Assembly (NCBI RefSeq): GCF_023169945.1
Contig: NZ_AP025591.1
Span: 5,514,481 to 5,578,480 of the forward strand
Length of the DNA stretch: 64,000 nucleotides
Direction of reading: 5' to 3'
DNA from: Anaeromyxobacter oryzae
GTDB lineage: Bacteria > Myxococcota > Myxococcia > Myxococcales > Anaeromyxobacteraceae
In this document: in pieces, positions 32,904 to 40,295 of the stretch
Numbering within the stretch: the first letter of the stretch is position 1
How the letters are laid out: the number at the start of each line of letters is the position of its first letter
The notes under the pieces: generated by a model
Seen by the model: only the letters and a program-made list of their open reading frames with translations
Database searches by the model: none
Told to the model about the DNA's origin: nothing
Translations under genes and position numbers: made by a program

Positions 32904-34763
32904 TCACCGCCAGGTCTCGTTACCGTGGCAGCTATTGGTGCAGGTGTGCGTCGTGGTGCTGTAGCTCGTGATCCGGTTGCCCACGTCCGGCGTGCCGTTC
33001 ATGTGGAGCGACACGTTCACCGAGGTGCTCGTGTAGCTCACGTGGCAGTCGCTGCAGGCGCGGAACGAGTGGTGGCCCTGCGCGCCGACCGACGGCGGTG
33101 CGCCGTGGCAGGTCGTGCAGGTCGCCTGCGTGGTGGACGTCCAGCTCGGCACGGCGGTCGTCGCGCCGCCGAAGAAGTTGCCGTGGCAGTACGTCGACGA
33201 GCAGGTCGCGGACGTCGCGCTCGCCCGCGAGTAGACCGGGGTGACGCCGCCGGTCTTCGCGAGCGCGCCGAAGACCACCTCGGCGACGCCGTCGCCGTCG
33301 ATGTGGGCGGCGTCGGTGATCACGTTCGAGCCCGTGCGGTCGGGGTGGCACTGGACGCAGCCGATCGGGGCGGTGATCGTGGTCCCGACGTGGGCCGCGT
33401 GCACGCCGACCGAGACGTTCGTCGCCGCGGTGCCGCCCTGCGTGTCGACTGGCGGGTTCGCCGCGCTGGAGGTCCGGTTCCCGTGGCAGAACGTGCAGCT
33501 CGTCTGCCAGCTCGTGATGCCAGCGCTCTGGTGGCAAGACGCGCAGCTCGGGCCGGTGCCGCCGACGCCGTCGAGGTTCGTGCCGTGGCAGATCTTGCAG
33601 GTCGAGAGCCCCTGCCTGTTGACGGTGTAGCCGTGCTGCTCCTTCGCCGACCAGCCCGCCGGGTGCGCGCTCGATGCCTCGATGGTGCCGTTGATGTGCG
33701 TCGCGAGGTTCACCGTCGTCGCGGTGTAGCCCGCGTGGCAGCTGCCGCAGTCGATGCTCGTCGTGTGCGGGGGAGGGGGCGGCGCGTCGTGGCAGGTGCC
33801 ACAGGCGGCCTGCGCCGATCCGCCGGTCCAGCTCGGCGTGGTGTTCGTGCCGCCGGCGTTCAGGTTCGAGCCGTGGCAGTAGTTCGCGCAGGTCGTGCCG
33901 GTCCAGGTCGGGACGGCGCCGTCGGTCTTCGACAGCGTGCCCCAGGTCATGTCGACGACGCCGTTCGAGTGGCTCGTGGACGTGGGGACCGTGTGGCACT
34001 CGGTGCAGGCGACCGCGTTTCCGAGGGCGTTCCCGTTCAGGTGGACCTGGTGCGCGCCGACGGCGCGGGTGGTGGTCGCGGTCTCGCCCTTCGTGCCGAG
34101 GGGCGGGGCGGCCGAGTTCGAGGCGCGGGTCGCGTCGCCGTGGCAGCTCGTGCAGGCCGCCCCCGCGACTTCGATGGTCCCGTTGATGTGGGTCGCGAGG
34201 TTGACGGAGGTCGCGGTGTAGCCGGTGTGGCAGCTCTCGCACGCGGTGCTGGTCGTGTGCGGCGCGGGAGGCGGCGCGCCGTGGCACGTGCCGCACGCCG
34301 CCTGCGACGCGCCCGCCGTCCACACGGGCGCGATGTTGCTGCCCCCGGCGCTCAGCGTCGCGCCGTGGCAGTAGACGCTCGCGCAGGAGCCGCCGGCGAA
34401 GACGGGCTGGGCGCCGCCGCTCCGCGCGAGGGGGCCGAAGGAGAGATCGATCTTGCCGTCGAAGTGGCGCGTGCTCGTCGGCACGACGTGGCACTCGGCG
34501 CAGTCGACGGGGCCGCGCAGCGCACCGCCGCGGAGGTGCGCCAGGTGGGCGCCGCCGTCGCTGCCGTCCACCGAGACGGGCGGCGCCGCGCGGACGAGCG
34601 CGCTCGCGTCGGCGCGGTTCGGGTCGCCGTGGCAGTGGGTGCAGTCCGTGCCGGACGCGGTGGTGGGATCGGTCGAGCCGGCGACGGGGCGGGCCGCGTC
34701 GCAGGACACGACGGCACCGAGGAGCGCGGCGGCGAGAACGAACGTCGGGAGCTTCCTGGGCAT
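32904..34763 (-). CDS. Multihaem c-type cytochrome lipoprotein, 18 haem sites
   Basis: The 619-aa protein begins with a lipoprotein signal (VLAAALLGAVVSC). It has fourteen CxxCH, two CX4CH (CASVYCH, CSSTYCH) and two CX3CH (CANYCH, CTNSCH) sites, 18 potential haems. Modules are clearly duplicated: an unit with CGTCH, then PPHTTS, then a CxSCH followed by GYTAT and VNLATHINGTIE, occurs twice (near residues 150-200 and 305-360). The paralogous smaller cytochrome downstream shares these modules and the closing THTC...CH pattern. The likely role is extracellular or trans-outer-membrane electron transfer. The start ATG gives a typical signal peptide. An AT-rich promoter-like area and a perfect palindrome lie upstream (34864-34964). 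Confidence 0.93.
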   Translation of the reverse strand: MPRKLPTFVLAAALLGAVVSCDAARPVAGSTDPTTASGTDCTHCHGDPNRADASALVRAAPPVSVDGSDGGAHLAHLRGGALRGPVDCAECHVVPTSTRHFDGKIDLSFGPLARSGGAQPVFAGGSCASVYCHGATLSAGGSNIAPVWTAGASQAACGTCHGAPPPAPHTTSTACESCHTGYTATSVNLATHINGTIEVAGAACTSCHGDATRASNSAAPPLGTKGETATTTRAVGAHQVHLNGNALGNAVACTECHTVPTSTSHSNGVVDMTWGTLSKTDGAVPTWTGTTCANYCHGSNLNAGGTNTTPSWTGGSAQAACGTCHDAPPPPPHTTSIDCGSCHAGYTATTVNLATHINGTIEASSAHPAGWSAKEQHGYTVNRQGLSTCKICHGTNLDGVGGTGPSCASCHQSAGITSWQTSCTFCHGNRTSSAANPPVDTQGGTAATNVSVGVHAAHVGTTITAPIGCVQCHPDRTGSNVITDAAHIDGDGVAEVVFGALAKTGGVTPVYSRASATSATCSSTYCHGNFFGGATTAVPSWTSTTQATCTTCHGAPPSVGAQGHHSFRACSDCHVSYTSTSVNVSLHMNGTPDVGNRITSYSTTTHTCTNSCHGNETWR

Positions 34764-34940
34764 CGGGTCTCCGGGTTCTCCGGCGAACGGCCGGCCGCAG
34801 CAGGACGCGGTCGGTCGTTCGGCCGGGCGGCGGACGAAGCGAGAGGGCGTGCGTCAGAGCAATGCACGTGCCCAGAGTGTAAAAAATCGGCTAAGGTCCC
34901 AATATTCCGCGGGGAACAGCCGCTCGCTCGGGTGGGCGGA

Positions 34941-34964
34941 CGTGTGACATCTTCGTGTCACACG
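34941..34964. promoter_or_regulatory. Perfect 9-bp-arm palindrome upstream of the cytochrome genes
   Basis: CGTGTGACA and TGTCACACG surround TCTTCG. It lies about 180 bp upstream of the 18-haem cytochrome start and next to an unusually AT-rich stretch (34878-34912) that could hold its promoter. The TGTGACA half-sites recall regulators that bind TGTGA/TCACA, but the spacing is wider than for CRP/FNR. No other feature is seen in 34764-35035. Confidence 0.6.
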
Positions 34965-35035
34965 CGCAAGGTACGCGGCGAAAATCCCCGCTGCTGCAAA
35001 CCTTGCGCGGCCCGGCGCGCGGGGGGAGGGCGGAC

Positions 35036-35854
35036 CTACTTGATGAAGCGGATGTACTGCTGGATCTGCTCCGACTCGCACGCCGGCTCGTTCTTCTTGC
35101 CCTCGAAGCGGATGCCGAGGCAGTGGGCGAGGACCGCGGTCTGCGGCTCGGAGCAGCGCGCGAGCCCGTCGGGGAGCGTGCGCGCAGCCTCGCGGCTCCG
35201 CGCGAGCACCTCCTCGGACTGCTTCAGGTCGGCGCGGAGCGCGTAGAGCCGGGTCCTGTCACCCGTCCCGACCTTCACGAGGCTCTCCTCGTGGCTCAGC
35301 GCCGCGCGGAGATCCTCGCGCCGATCGCCGTGGTAGCACGCGAGGGCGGAGTGGACCTGGCGCATGAAGAACGGGTCGCGCGCGTGGACGGTGTCGAGGG
35401 TCTGGTGCGTCGCGGCGAGCTCCTCCTGCACGCCGGCCTGGAGCTCGGCCTTCTCCTCGGGGGTGAGCGACGCGGGGCTCTTCCCGGCCAGCCGCTCGCG
35501 CCGGAGCTGCCTCCAGACGCGCTCCCGCTCCACCTCGGTCGCGGTCGGGCCGGCGCGGCGGTCGACCTCGGCGAGATCCTCCTGCTCCTCCGCGATCCGG
35601 CGCTGATCGGACTGGAACCGGCGGCGGCAGTCGGCGAGGTTCTGGCGAGGGCCCTCGTTCCGGCGGTCGATCTCCGCCGCCCCGAGCCCCTGCGCCTGGA
35701 AGACCCGCGTCCGCTTCTCGACGACCTCGAGCTCGCTCGCGCAGAACGCCTTCTCCTCGGGCGTCATCGCGTCCGCGCGCGCCGCGGCCGGCTTCGCGGG
35801 CGCGGCGGCGGGCAGACCGAGGGCGAGGGCGACGGCCAGGGCGGCCTTTCTCAT
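35036..35854 (-). CDS. Hypothetical exported helical protein
   Basis: The 272-aa product is not recognised. An N-terminal signal peptide (ALAVALALGLPAAAPA) is followed by an almost wholly helical chain rich in Glu, Arg, Gln and Leu. It contains coiled-coil-like parts (IAEEQEDLAEVDRRAGPTAT) and five or six scattered cysteines (FCASELEV, LADCRRRF, LACYHG, ARCSEP, AHCLG, PACESE), which may form disulfides in the periplasm. No catalytic motif is visible. The start at 35854 is the only sensible one. It lies upstream of the cytochromes on the same strand, separated by 272 bp with its own signals, so operon membership is doubtful. Confidence 0.6.
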   Translation of the reverse strand: MRKAALAVALALGLPAAAPAKPAAARADAMTPEEKAFCASELEVVEKRTRVFQAQGLGAAEIDRRNEGPRQNLADCRRRFQSDQRRIAEEQEDLAEVDRRAGPTATEVERERVWRQLRRERLAGKSPASLTPEEKAELQAGVQEELAATHQTLDTVHARDPFFMRQVHSALACYHGDRREDLRAALSHEESLVKVGTGDRTRLYALRADLKQSEEVLARSREAARTLPDGLARCSEPQTAVLAHCLGIRFEGKKNEPACESEQIQQYIRFIK

Positions 35855-35973
35855 GGGTTCTCCGGGGGCGGTCGGCGGTCGTTCTTACCACGGCCGTCCG
35901 GGCCGGGGTCGAGACAGAGGCGCCGGATCAAGTACACTGACCGGCGGGAGGGGCGAACCTCCGGAGGTGCGCC

Positions 35974-36195
35974 GTGACGCAGGCCGAGATCCTCGCTCGC
36001 CGGGACGAGCTGCGGGCCGACATCGAGAAGCACGAGGCCGCGCTCGCGGCGCTGCGCGCGGAGGAGGCGCGGCTGCTCGATGGTTGCCAGCACACGTACG
36101 CCGACGGACGCCGCGCCGCTGCCGGAGGCCGCATCGCGGTCTGCTGCGTCTGCGGCCGCGTCCTGAAGCACCGCGAAGAGAAGCTGTGGGGCTGA
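35974..36195 (+). CDS. Small cysteine-containing protein
   Basis: The 73-aa protein begins with GTG, six bases behind GGAGG. The N-terminal half is a Glu/Ala/Leu-rich helix (LRADIEKHEAALAALRAEEA). The C-terminal half contains CQH followed later by CCVCGR, which with a neighbouring histidine could bind zinc. No family is recognised. It is followed 59 bp later by the DUF1015 gene on the same strand and may be co-transcribed. Confidence 0.6.
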   Translation: MTQAEILARRDELRADIEKHEAALAALRAEEARLLDGCQHTYADGRRAAAGGRIAVCCVCGRVLKHREEKLWG

Positions 36196-36254
36196 TCGCG
36201 TTCTGCTAGAAGAAGCGCCCCGGCGAGCGCGCCGGAGCTTCGGAGGCACACGCG

Positions 36255-37469
36255 ATGGCCACGGTCGTCCCTTTCCGCGCCCTTCGTCCGCCCGCCGGCC
36301 TGGCCGGCAAGGTGGCGTCGCCCCCCTACGACGTGGTCTCCACGAAGGAGGCGCGGGCGCTCGCGAAGGGGAACGCGGACAGCTTCCTGCGGGTCTCGCG
36401 GCCGGAGATCGACCTCGCCGAGGGGACCGACGAGCACTCGGATCCCGTGTACGCGAAGGGCGCCGAGAACCTCGCCGAGCTCGTCCGCCGCGGCGTGCTG
36501 CGCCAGGAGGCGGAGCCGCGCCTGTACGTCTACGCACAGCGGATGGGAGAGCACCGGCAGACCGGCCTGGTCGCGTGCGCGTCCGTCGACGAGTACGACC
36601 GGGACGTCATCAAGAAGCACGAGAAGACGCGCGCCGACAAGGAGGACGATCGCGTCCGGCACATCGACACGCTGTCCGCGCACGACGAGCCCGTGTTCCT
36701 CACCTACCGCGCCGTCGCGGAGATCGATCGCGCGGTCGAGGACGTGAAGCGGGCCGCGCCGGAGTACGACCTCGTGACGCCGGACGGCGTGGGCCACCAG
36801 CTCTGGGTCGTCCCGCCGGCCATCGGCGCGCGCATCGAGGCGCTCTTCCGCGCCGTGCCGGCGCTCTACGTGGCGGACGGGCACCACCGCTCGGCGGCGG
36901 CGTCCCGCGTCCACGCGAAGCGGCGCGGCCAGCCCGGGGAGCACGGCGTCTTCCTCGCGGTCGTGTTCCCCCACGACCAGATGCAGATCCTCGCGTACAA
37001 CCGCCTCGTCCGCGATCCGCGCGGCCGCTCGCCGGACGAGCTGCTCGCGGCGCTGCGCGCCGTCATGGACGTCGAGCCGGCGAGCGAGCCGCGCCCGGAC
37101 GCGCCGCTCTCGTTCGGCGTCTACCTCGGCGGCCGCTGGTGGCGCGCCCGCGTGCGCCCCGGCAGCTTCGAGGCGAAGGATCCCGTCGCCGCGCTCGACT
37201 GCTCCATCGCGCAGGACCAGCTCCTCGCGCCGCTCTTCGGCATCCAGGACCCGCGCACGTCGAAGGACGTGGACTTCGTGGGCGGCATCCGCGGCGCGGC
37301 CGAGCTCGAGCGCCGGGTGAAGGAGGAGGGCTGGTCGCTCGCGCTCCACCTGTTCCCGACCCGCATCGAGCAGCTCATCGCGGTCTCCGACGCGGGCAAG
37401 CTCATGCCGCCGAAGAGCACGTGGTTCGAGCCGAAGCTGCGGAGCGGGCTGTTCGTGCACGCGTTCTAG
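36255..37469 (+). CDS. DUF1015 family protein
   Basis: The 404-aa product belongs to the DUF1015 (YdhH-like) family of conserved cytoplasmic proteins of unknown activity, recently often annotated as kinase-like. Signature elements are VASPPYDVVSTKEARALA near the start, EPRLYVYAQRM, VIKKHEKTRADKEDDRVRH, YVADGHHRSAAASRV with the DGHHR motif, and MQILAYNRLVRD. The C-terminal part with MPPKSTWFEPKLRSGLFVH is also typical. Length is normal for the family. Genomes often carry it near serine metabolism genes; none is adjacent here. Confidence 0.88.
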   Translation: MATVVPFRALRPPAGLAGKVASPPYDVVSTKEARALAKGNADSFLRVSRPEIDLAEGTDEHSDPVYAKGAENLAELVRRGVLRQEAEPRLYVYAQRMGEHRQTGLVACASVDEYDRDVIKKHEKTRADKEDDRVRHIDTLSAHDEPVFLTYRAVAEIDRAVEDVKRAAPEYDLVTPDGVGHQLWVVPPAIGARIEALFRAVPALYVADGHHRSAAASRVHAKRRGQPGEHGVFLAVVFPHDQMQILAYNRLVRDPRGRSPDELLAALRAVMDVEPASEPRPDAPLSFGVYLGGRWWRARVRPGSFEAKDPVAALDCSIAQDQLLAPLFGIQDPRTSKDVDFVGGIRGAAELERRVKEEGWSLALHLFPTRIEQLIAVSDAGKLMPPKSTWFEPKLRSGLFVHAF

Positions 37470-37479
37470 GGCGAGTCGC

Positions 37480-38301
37480 TCACCGCTCCGCCCGCATCCT
37501 CATCCGCCCGAACGTCCGCGCGAACCCCTCGACGCGCCCGACGTACTCCGCGAGGTCGTGATCGCCGCAGCGCTCGCCGGGAACCGCGCGGAAGCCGCGC
37601 CGGGCGTATGCGGCGCCGCGCTCCGGGCCGCACAGGTGGATCACCGCCGCGAGCCGGTCGACCTGGTCCGGGCTCGCGCGCGCGACCCGCTGCTCCGCGA
37701 GGATCCGCTCGATCGCGAGGTGGAGCATTGCCGCGGTCATCTCGATCGCGTCGCCCGGCAGCGTCCGGAAGTAGAGCCCGTTGAACCAGCACGTCCGCGG
37801 GTCGGACCACGGCCCGTCGCGCGCTACCTCGTGGCCGTGGATGCAGAGCCGGCGCGCTTGCTCGAACGTCCCGTCGGTGATCTGCAGGAGACCGACGGCG
37901 CTCGACGCCGGCGCGTAGAAGTCGAGCGGGTTCCAGCTCCACTGCCAGCGCCAGTACGTCCGCGCCAGCGGATCGCCGGCGCTCTCGGCCTGCGCGAGGG
38001 CGGCGAGCAGCTCCGGCCGGACGAGGGCCGTCGAGTGGGCGTCGAAGAGGGCGCCGTACTCCGCCCACGTCGCGTCCGGCGCCTTCGGCCGGGGCGCCGC
38101 GACGAGGCCCAGGAGCTCCGTGGGCTTTCGCGCGAGCTGGTACGCGACGTCCGCGGCGAGGAGCACGGCGAGGGCGAGCGCGATCCATGCGGCGCGCGGC
38201 AGCGCGGGCCAACGGAGGCGGCGCGGCCACCGGAGCCAGCGCGGCCGGGTCGGCCAGCGCGGCCGACGAGGCGACCGCGGCCGGCGCCGGCCTCGCGTCA
38301 C
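37480..38301 (-). CDS. Lytic transglycosylase-like protein with membrane anchor
   Basis: The 273-aa protein starts with an unusual Arg/Trp/Pro repeat region (about 30 residues, RPRWPTRPRWLRWPRRLRWP), then a membrane segment (AAWIALALAVLLAADVAYQL) and a periplasmic SLT-like domain. The latter shows LLAALAQAESAGDPLA with the catalytic-type glutamate in AESAG, then SSAVGLLQITDGTFEQA, the second conserved block of soluble lytic transglycosylases. These cleave the glycan strands of peptidoglycan with formation of 1,6-anhydro-MurNAc. A cluster of conserved Cys (LCIHGHE, RTCWFNG, HLCGPE, ERCGDH) is present. The GTG start overlaps the stop of the upstream glycosyltransferase by four bases (GTGA). Confidence 0.8.
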   Translation of the reverse strand: MTRGRRRPRSPRRPRWPTRPRWLRWPRRLRWPALPRAAWIALALAVLLAADVAYQLARKPTELLGLVAAPRPKAPDATWAEYGALFDAHSTALVRPELLAALAQAESAGDPLARTYWRWQWSWNPLDFYAPASSAVGLLQITDGTFEQARRLCIHGHEVARDGPWSDPRTCWFNGLYFRTLPGDAIEMTAAMLHLAIERILAEQRVARASPDQVDRLAAVIHLCGPERGAAYARRGFRAVPGERCGDHDLAEYVGRVEGFARTFGRMRMRAER

Positions 38302-39224
38302 TTCCCCTCGAACGCTCCCGCGCTGGCCTCGTACCGCGGCTCGAGCGCCTCGTCCGCCTCGGGGGCGGCCGGCTCGTACCGCGGCTCGAGCGCCTCGCGC
38401 CCGACGGAGGGCGCGCCGGGCAGCGCCTCGAACAGCTCGACGAGCCGGCCCGTCTCGAGCAGCTTGAGGAGGCGGTCGTGGCGTCCATCCGCGACCTCGC
38501 GGAGGAGCTGGTACTTCCGGGCGTGATACCCGGAGATCGTCACCGCGAGGCGCCATGCCTCCGGGCGCGCGCACATCAGCGCGCCCTTGAGCACGAGCTC
38601 GCGGAACAGATGGGCCACCCACTGCGCCGGCGGCCACTTCGCGCGGCGGCCCTCGCGGTAGTGCCGCAGCGCCCAGAGGAGCGCGTACCGGTCCACCTTG
38701 CTCCGCATCCCGTCGATCGACGTCGCGAAGAGGTGCTCGACGGACGCGCCGATCGAGACCGTGCGCGCCGGAGGCAGCGCCTCGTGGACGATCATGGACC
38801 GGTCCCAGCGGGCGTGGTCGCGGCGCACGAGCCGGACGTGGTGCTCGCTCCGGTAGAGGAACCGCCGGCCGTCGAGCTCCGCCCAGTCGTGCCGGGTGAC
38901 CTCGACGCACGGTGCGTCCGGGGGATTCGACTTGAAGCGGCGGATCGCTTCGAGCGCCTCTGGCTCCAGCCACTCGTCCGAGTCGAGGAAGAGGATCCAG
39001 TCGCAGTCGCCGAGCGCGGCCACGGCCTCGGCGCGGGCGGCGCCATATCCTTCCCATTTCCGGTGCAGGACGCGGAACCCGCGGCCCGCCGCCAGCCGGG
39101 CAGACCCGTCCGTCGACCCGGTGTCCACCGCGACCAGATCGTCGCAGACGGCCGCGAGGGAATCGAGACAGCGACGCAGCGTAAAGGCGTTGCTGCTGTG
39201 TATGACGAAGCCGCCGAGACGCAT
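38298..39224 (-). CDS. Family 2 glycosyltransferase (WaaE/KdtX-like)
   Basis: The 308-aa protein resembles the lipopolysaccharide core glucosyltransferases of the WaaE/LgtF group. The GT-A fold shows DLVAVDTGSTDGSARLA, the central WILFLDSDEWLEPEALEAI with the DxD metal-sugar site, and HVRLVRRDHARW. The C-terminal half is helical with AKWPPAQWVAHLFRELVLKG, typical of the group. The last 35 residues carry a duplicated EALEPRYE element encoded by a 25-bp DNA repeat (38328-38352 and 38373-38397). It probably adds a sugar to the LPS core on the cytoplasmic face. It diverges from the next glycosyltransferase and is coupled to the transglycosylase downstream. Confidence 0.85.
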   Translation of the reverse strand: MRLGGFVIHSSNAFTLRRCLDSLAAVCDDLVAVDTGSTDGSARLAAGRGFRVLHRKWEGYGAARAEAVAALGDCDWILFLDSDEWLEPEALEAIRRFKSNPPDAPCVEVTRHDWAELDGRRFLYRSEHHVRLVRRDHARWDRSMIVHEALPPARTVSIGASVEHLFATSIDGMRSKVDRYALLWALRHYREGRRAKWPPAQWVAHLFRELVLKGALMCARPEAWRLAVTISGYHARKYQLLREVADGRHDRLLKLLETGRLVELFEALPGAPSVGREALEPRYEPAAPEADEALEPRYEASAGAFEGK

Positions 39225-39343
39225 GTCCTTCCCCCCGAGCCCGTCGAGGCTTATCCCGAGAGGGCGCGTTCTTGCAAGCGCCTGTCGCCTCGGCGCCCCT
39301 GCGTGGCTGCGGGTACACTGAGAGACCCAGGGGAACCCGCAAT

Positions 39344-40282
39344 ATGTACATCGTCGTGATCCCGGCCTTCCTGTCGCGTCCGCACGAGCCCGACCAGCTC
39401 GCCAGGTGCGCCAGTGCCGTTCTGTCGCAGCCCGGTGTGAGCCGCCTCGTCGTGATCGACGACGGCAGTCCGCTCGCGTTTCCGACCCTCCCCGAGCGCG
39501 CCGAGATCCTGAGACAACGGAACGCCGGGCCGGCCGCCGCGCGCAACCGCGGGGTCGCCCGCGCCCTCGAGCTCGGGGCGACGGTCGTGCTCTTCACGGA
39601 CGTCGACTGCGTACCCGATCCGGGTTGGTGCCAAGCGATGGCGGCCTTCCTGGACTCGAGCGGGCACGTCGCCGCCGGCGGGGTGACGTGCGCGCTCGGT
39701 CGGACGTTGCTCGACCGCTACCACGACTTCGCGGGGTCCCTGAATGGGCGGTGGATCGTCCCGGGGCACGCGACGCTCCTGTACGCGAACACCTGCAACA
39801 TGGCCGTCCGTGCCGGGGCCCTCGCCCGGGTCCGGTTCGACGAGCGGTTCCCGAGCGCGGCGGGCGAGGACTTCGACTTCAGCCACCGGCTCCGCGCCCT
39901 GGGCACGATCGGGCTCGCCACGGCGGCGGTCGTCCGCCACGACTTCGCGTACCCGAGCACGCTCCGCGGCCTGCCGGCCTTCGCGCGGCAGTTCCGGCGC
40001 TACGGGGAGGCCGATCCGCTCCTGTGGGAGAAGCACCCCGAGCTGCGCGACGTGCCCTCGGAGGCGTGCGCGGCGCCGGACGTGCTCGCTCCGGCCCCGC
40101 CGGTCGATCCGGCCGCGTACCGTCGCGCCGCCACCCGGCGGCTCCGGCCGCGCCGGCTCGTGCCCGGGGTCGTCGTCTTGAAGAAGATCGCGCGATGGGC
40201 CTACAAGCGTGGCCAGGCCGCGCCGCGCCCCTGGCGCGCCCCGGCGCCGGCGGATCTCGCGCCGCCGCCGCCGTCGCGGTAA
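39344..40282 (+). CDS. Family 2 glycosyltransferase
   Basis: The 312-aa enzyme has a GT-A fold. It opens YIVVIPAFLSRPHEPDQLA, followed by LVVIDDGS, NAGPAAARNRGVARA and VLFTDVDCVPDPGW with a D-x-D site. The segment VRFDERFPSAAGEDFDFSHRL carries the ED acceptor-site motif. The last 80 residues are an Arg/Pro-rich tail. The donor and acceptor are unknown; the setting suggests surface polysaccharide or LPS. The ATG at 39344 (in AATATGTACA) fits the fold start and is preferred to an upstream in-frame start. The ABC exporter begins 14 bp downstream. Confidence 0.87.
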   Translation: MYIVVIPAFLSRPHEPDQLARCASAVLSQPGVSRLVVIDDGSPLAFPTLPERAEILRQRNAGPAAARNRGVARALELGATVVLFTDVDCVPDPGWCQAMAAFLDSSGHVAAGGVTCALGRTLLDRYHDFAGSLNGRWIVPGHATLLYANTCNMAVRAGALARVRFDERFPSAAGEDFDFSHRLRALGTIGLATAAVVRHDFAYPSTLRGLPAFARQFRRYGEADPLLWEKHPELRDVPSEACAAPDVLAPAPPVDPAAYRRAATRRLRPRRLVPGVVVLKKIARWAYKRGQAAPRPWRAPAPADLAPPPPSR

Positions 40283-40295
40283 ATGGGACCCCCGC

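Noticed and set aside
34941-34964. A CRP/FNR site upstream of the cytochromes
   Set aside because: The TGTGA/TCACA halves are present but separated by ten bases, not six, so a different regulator is more likely.
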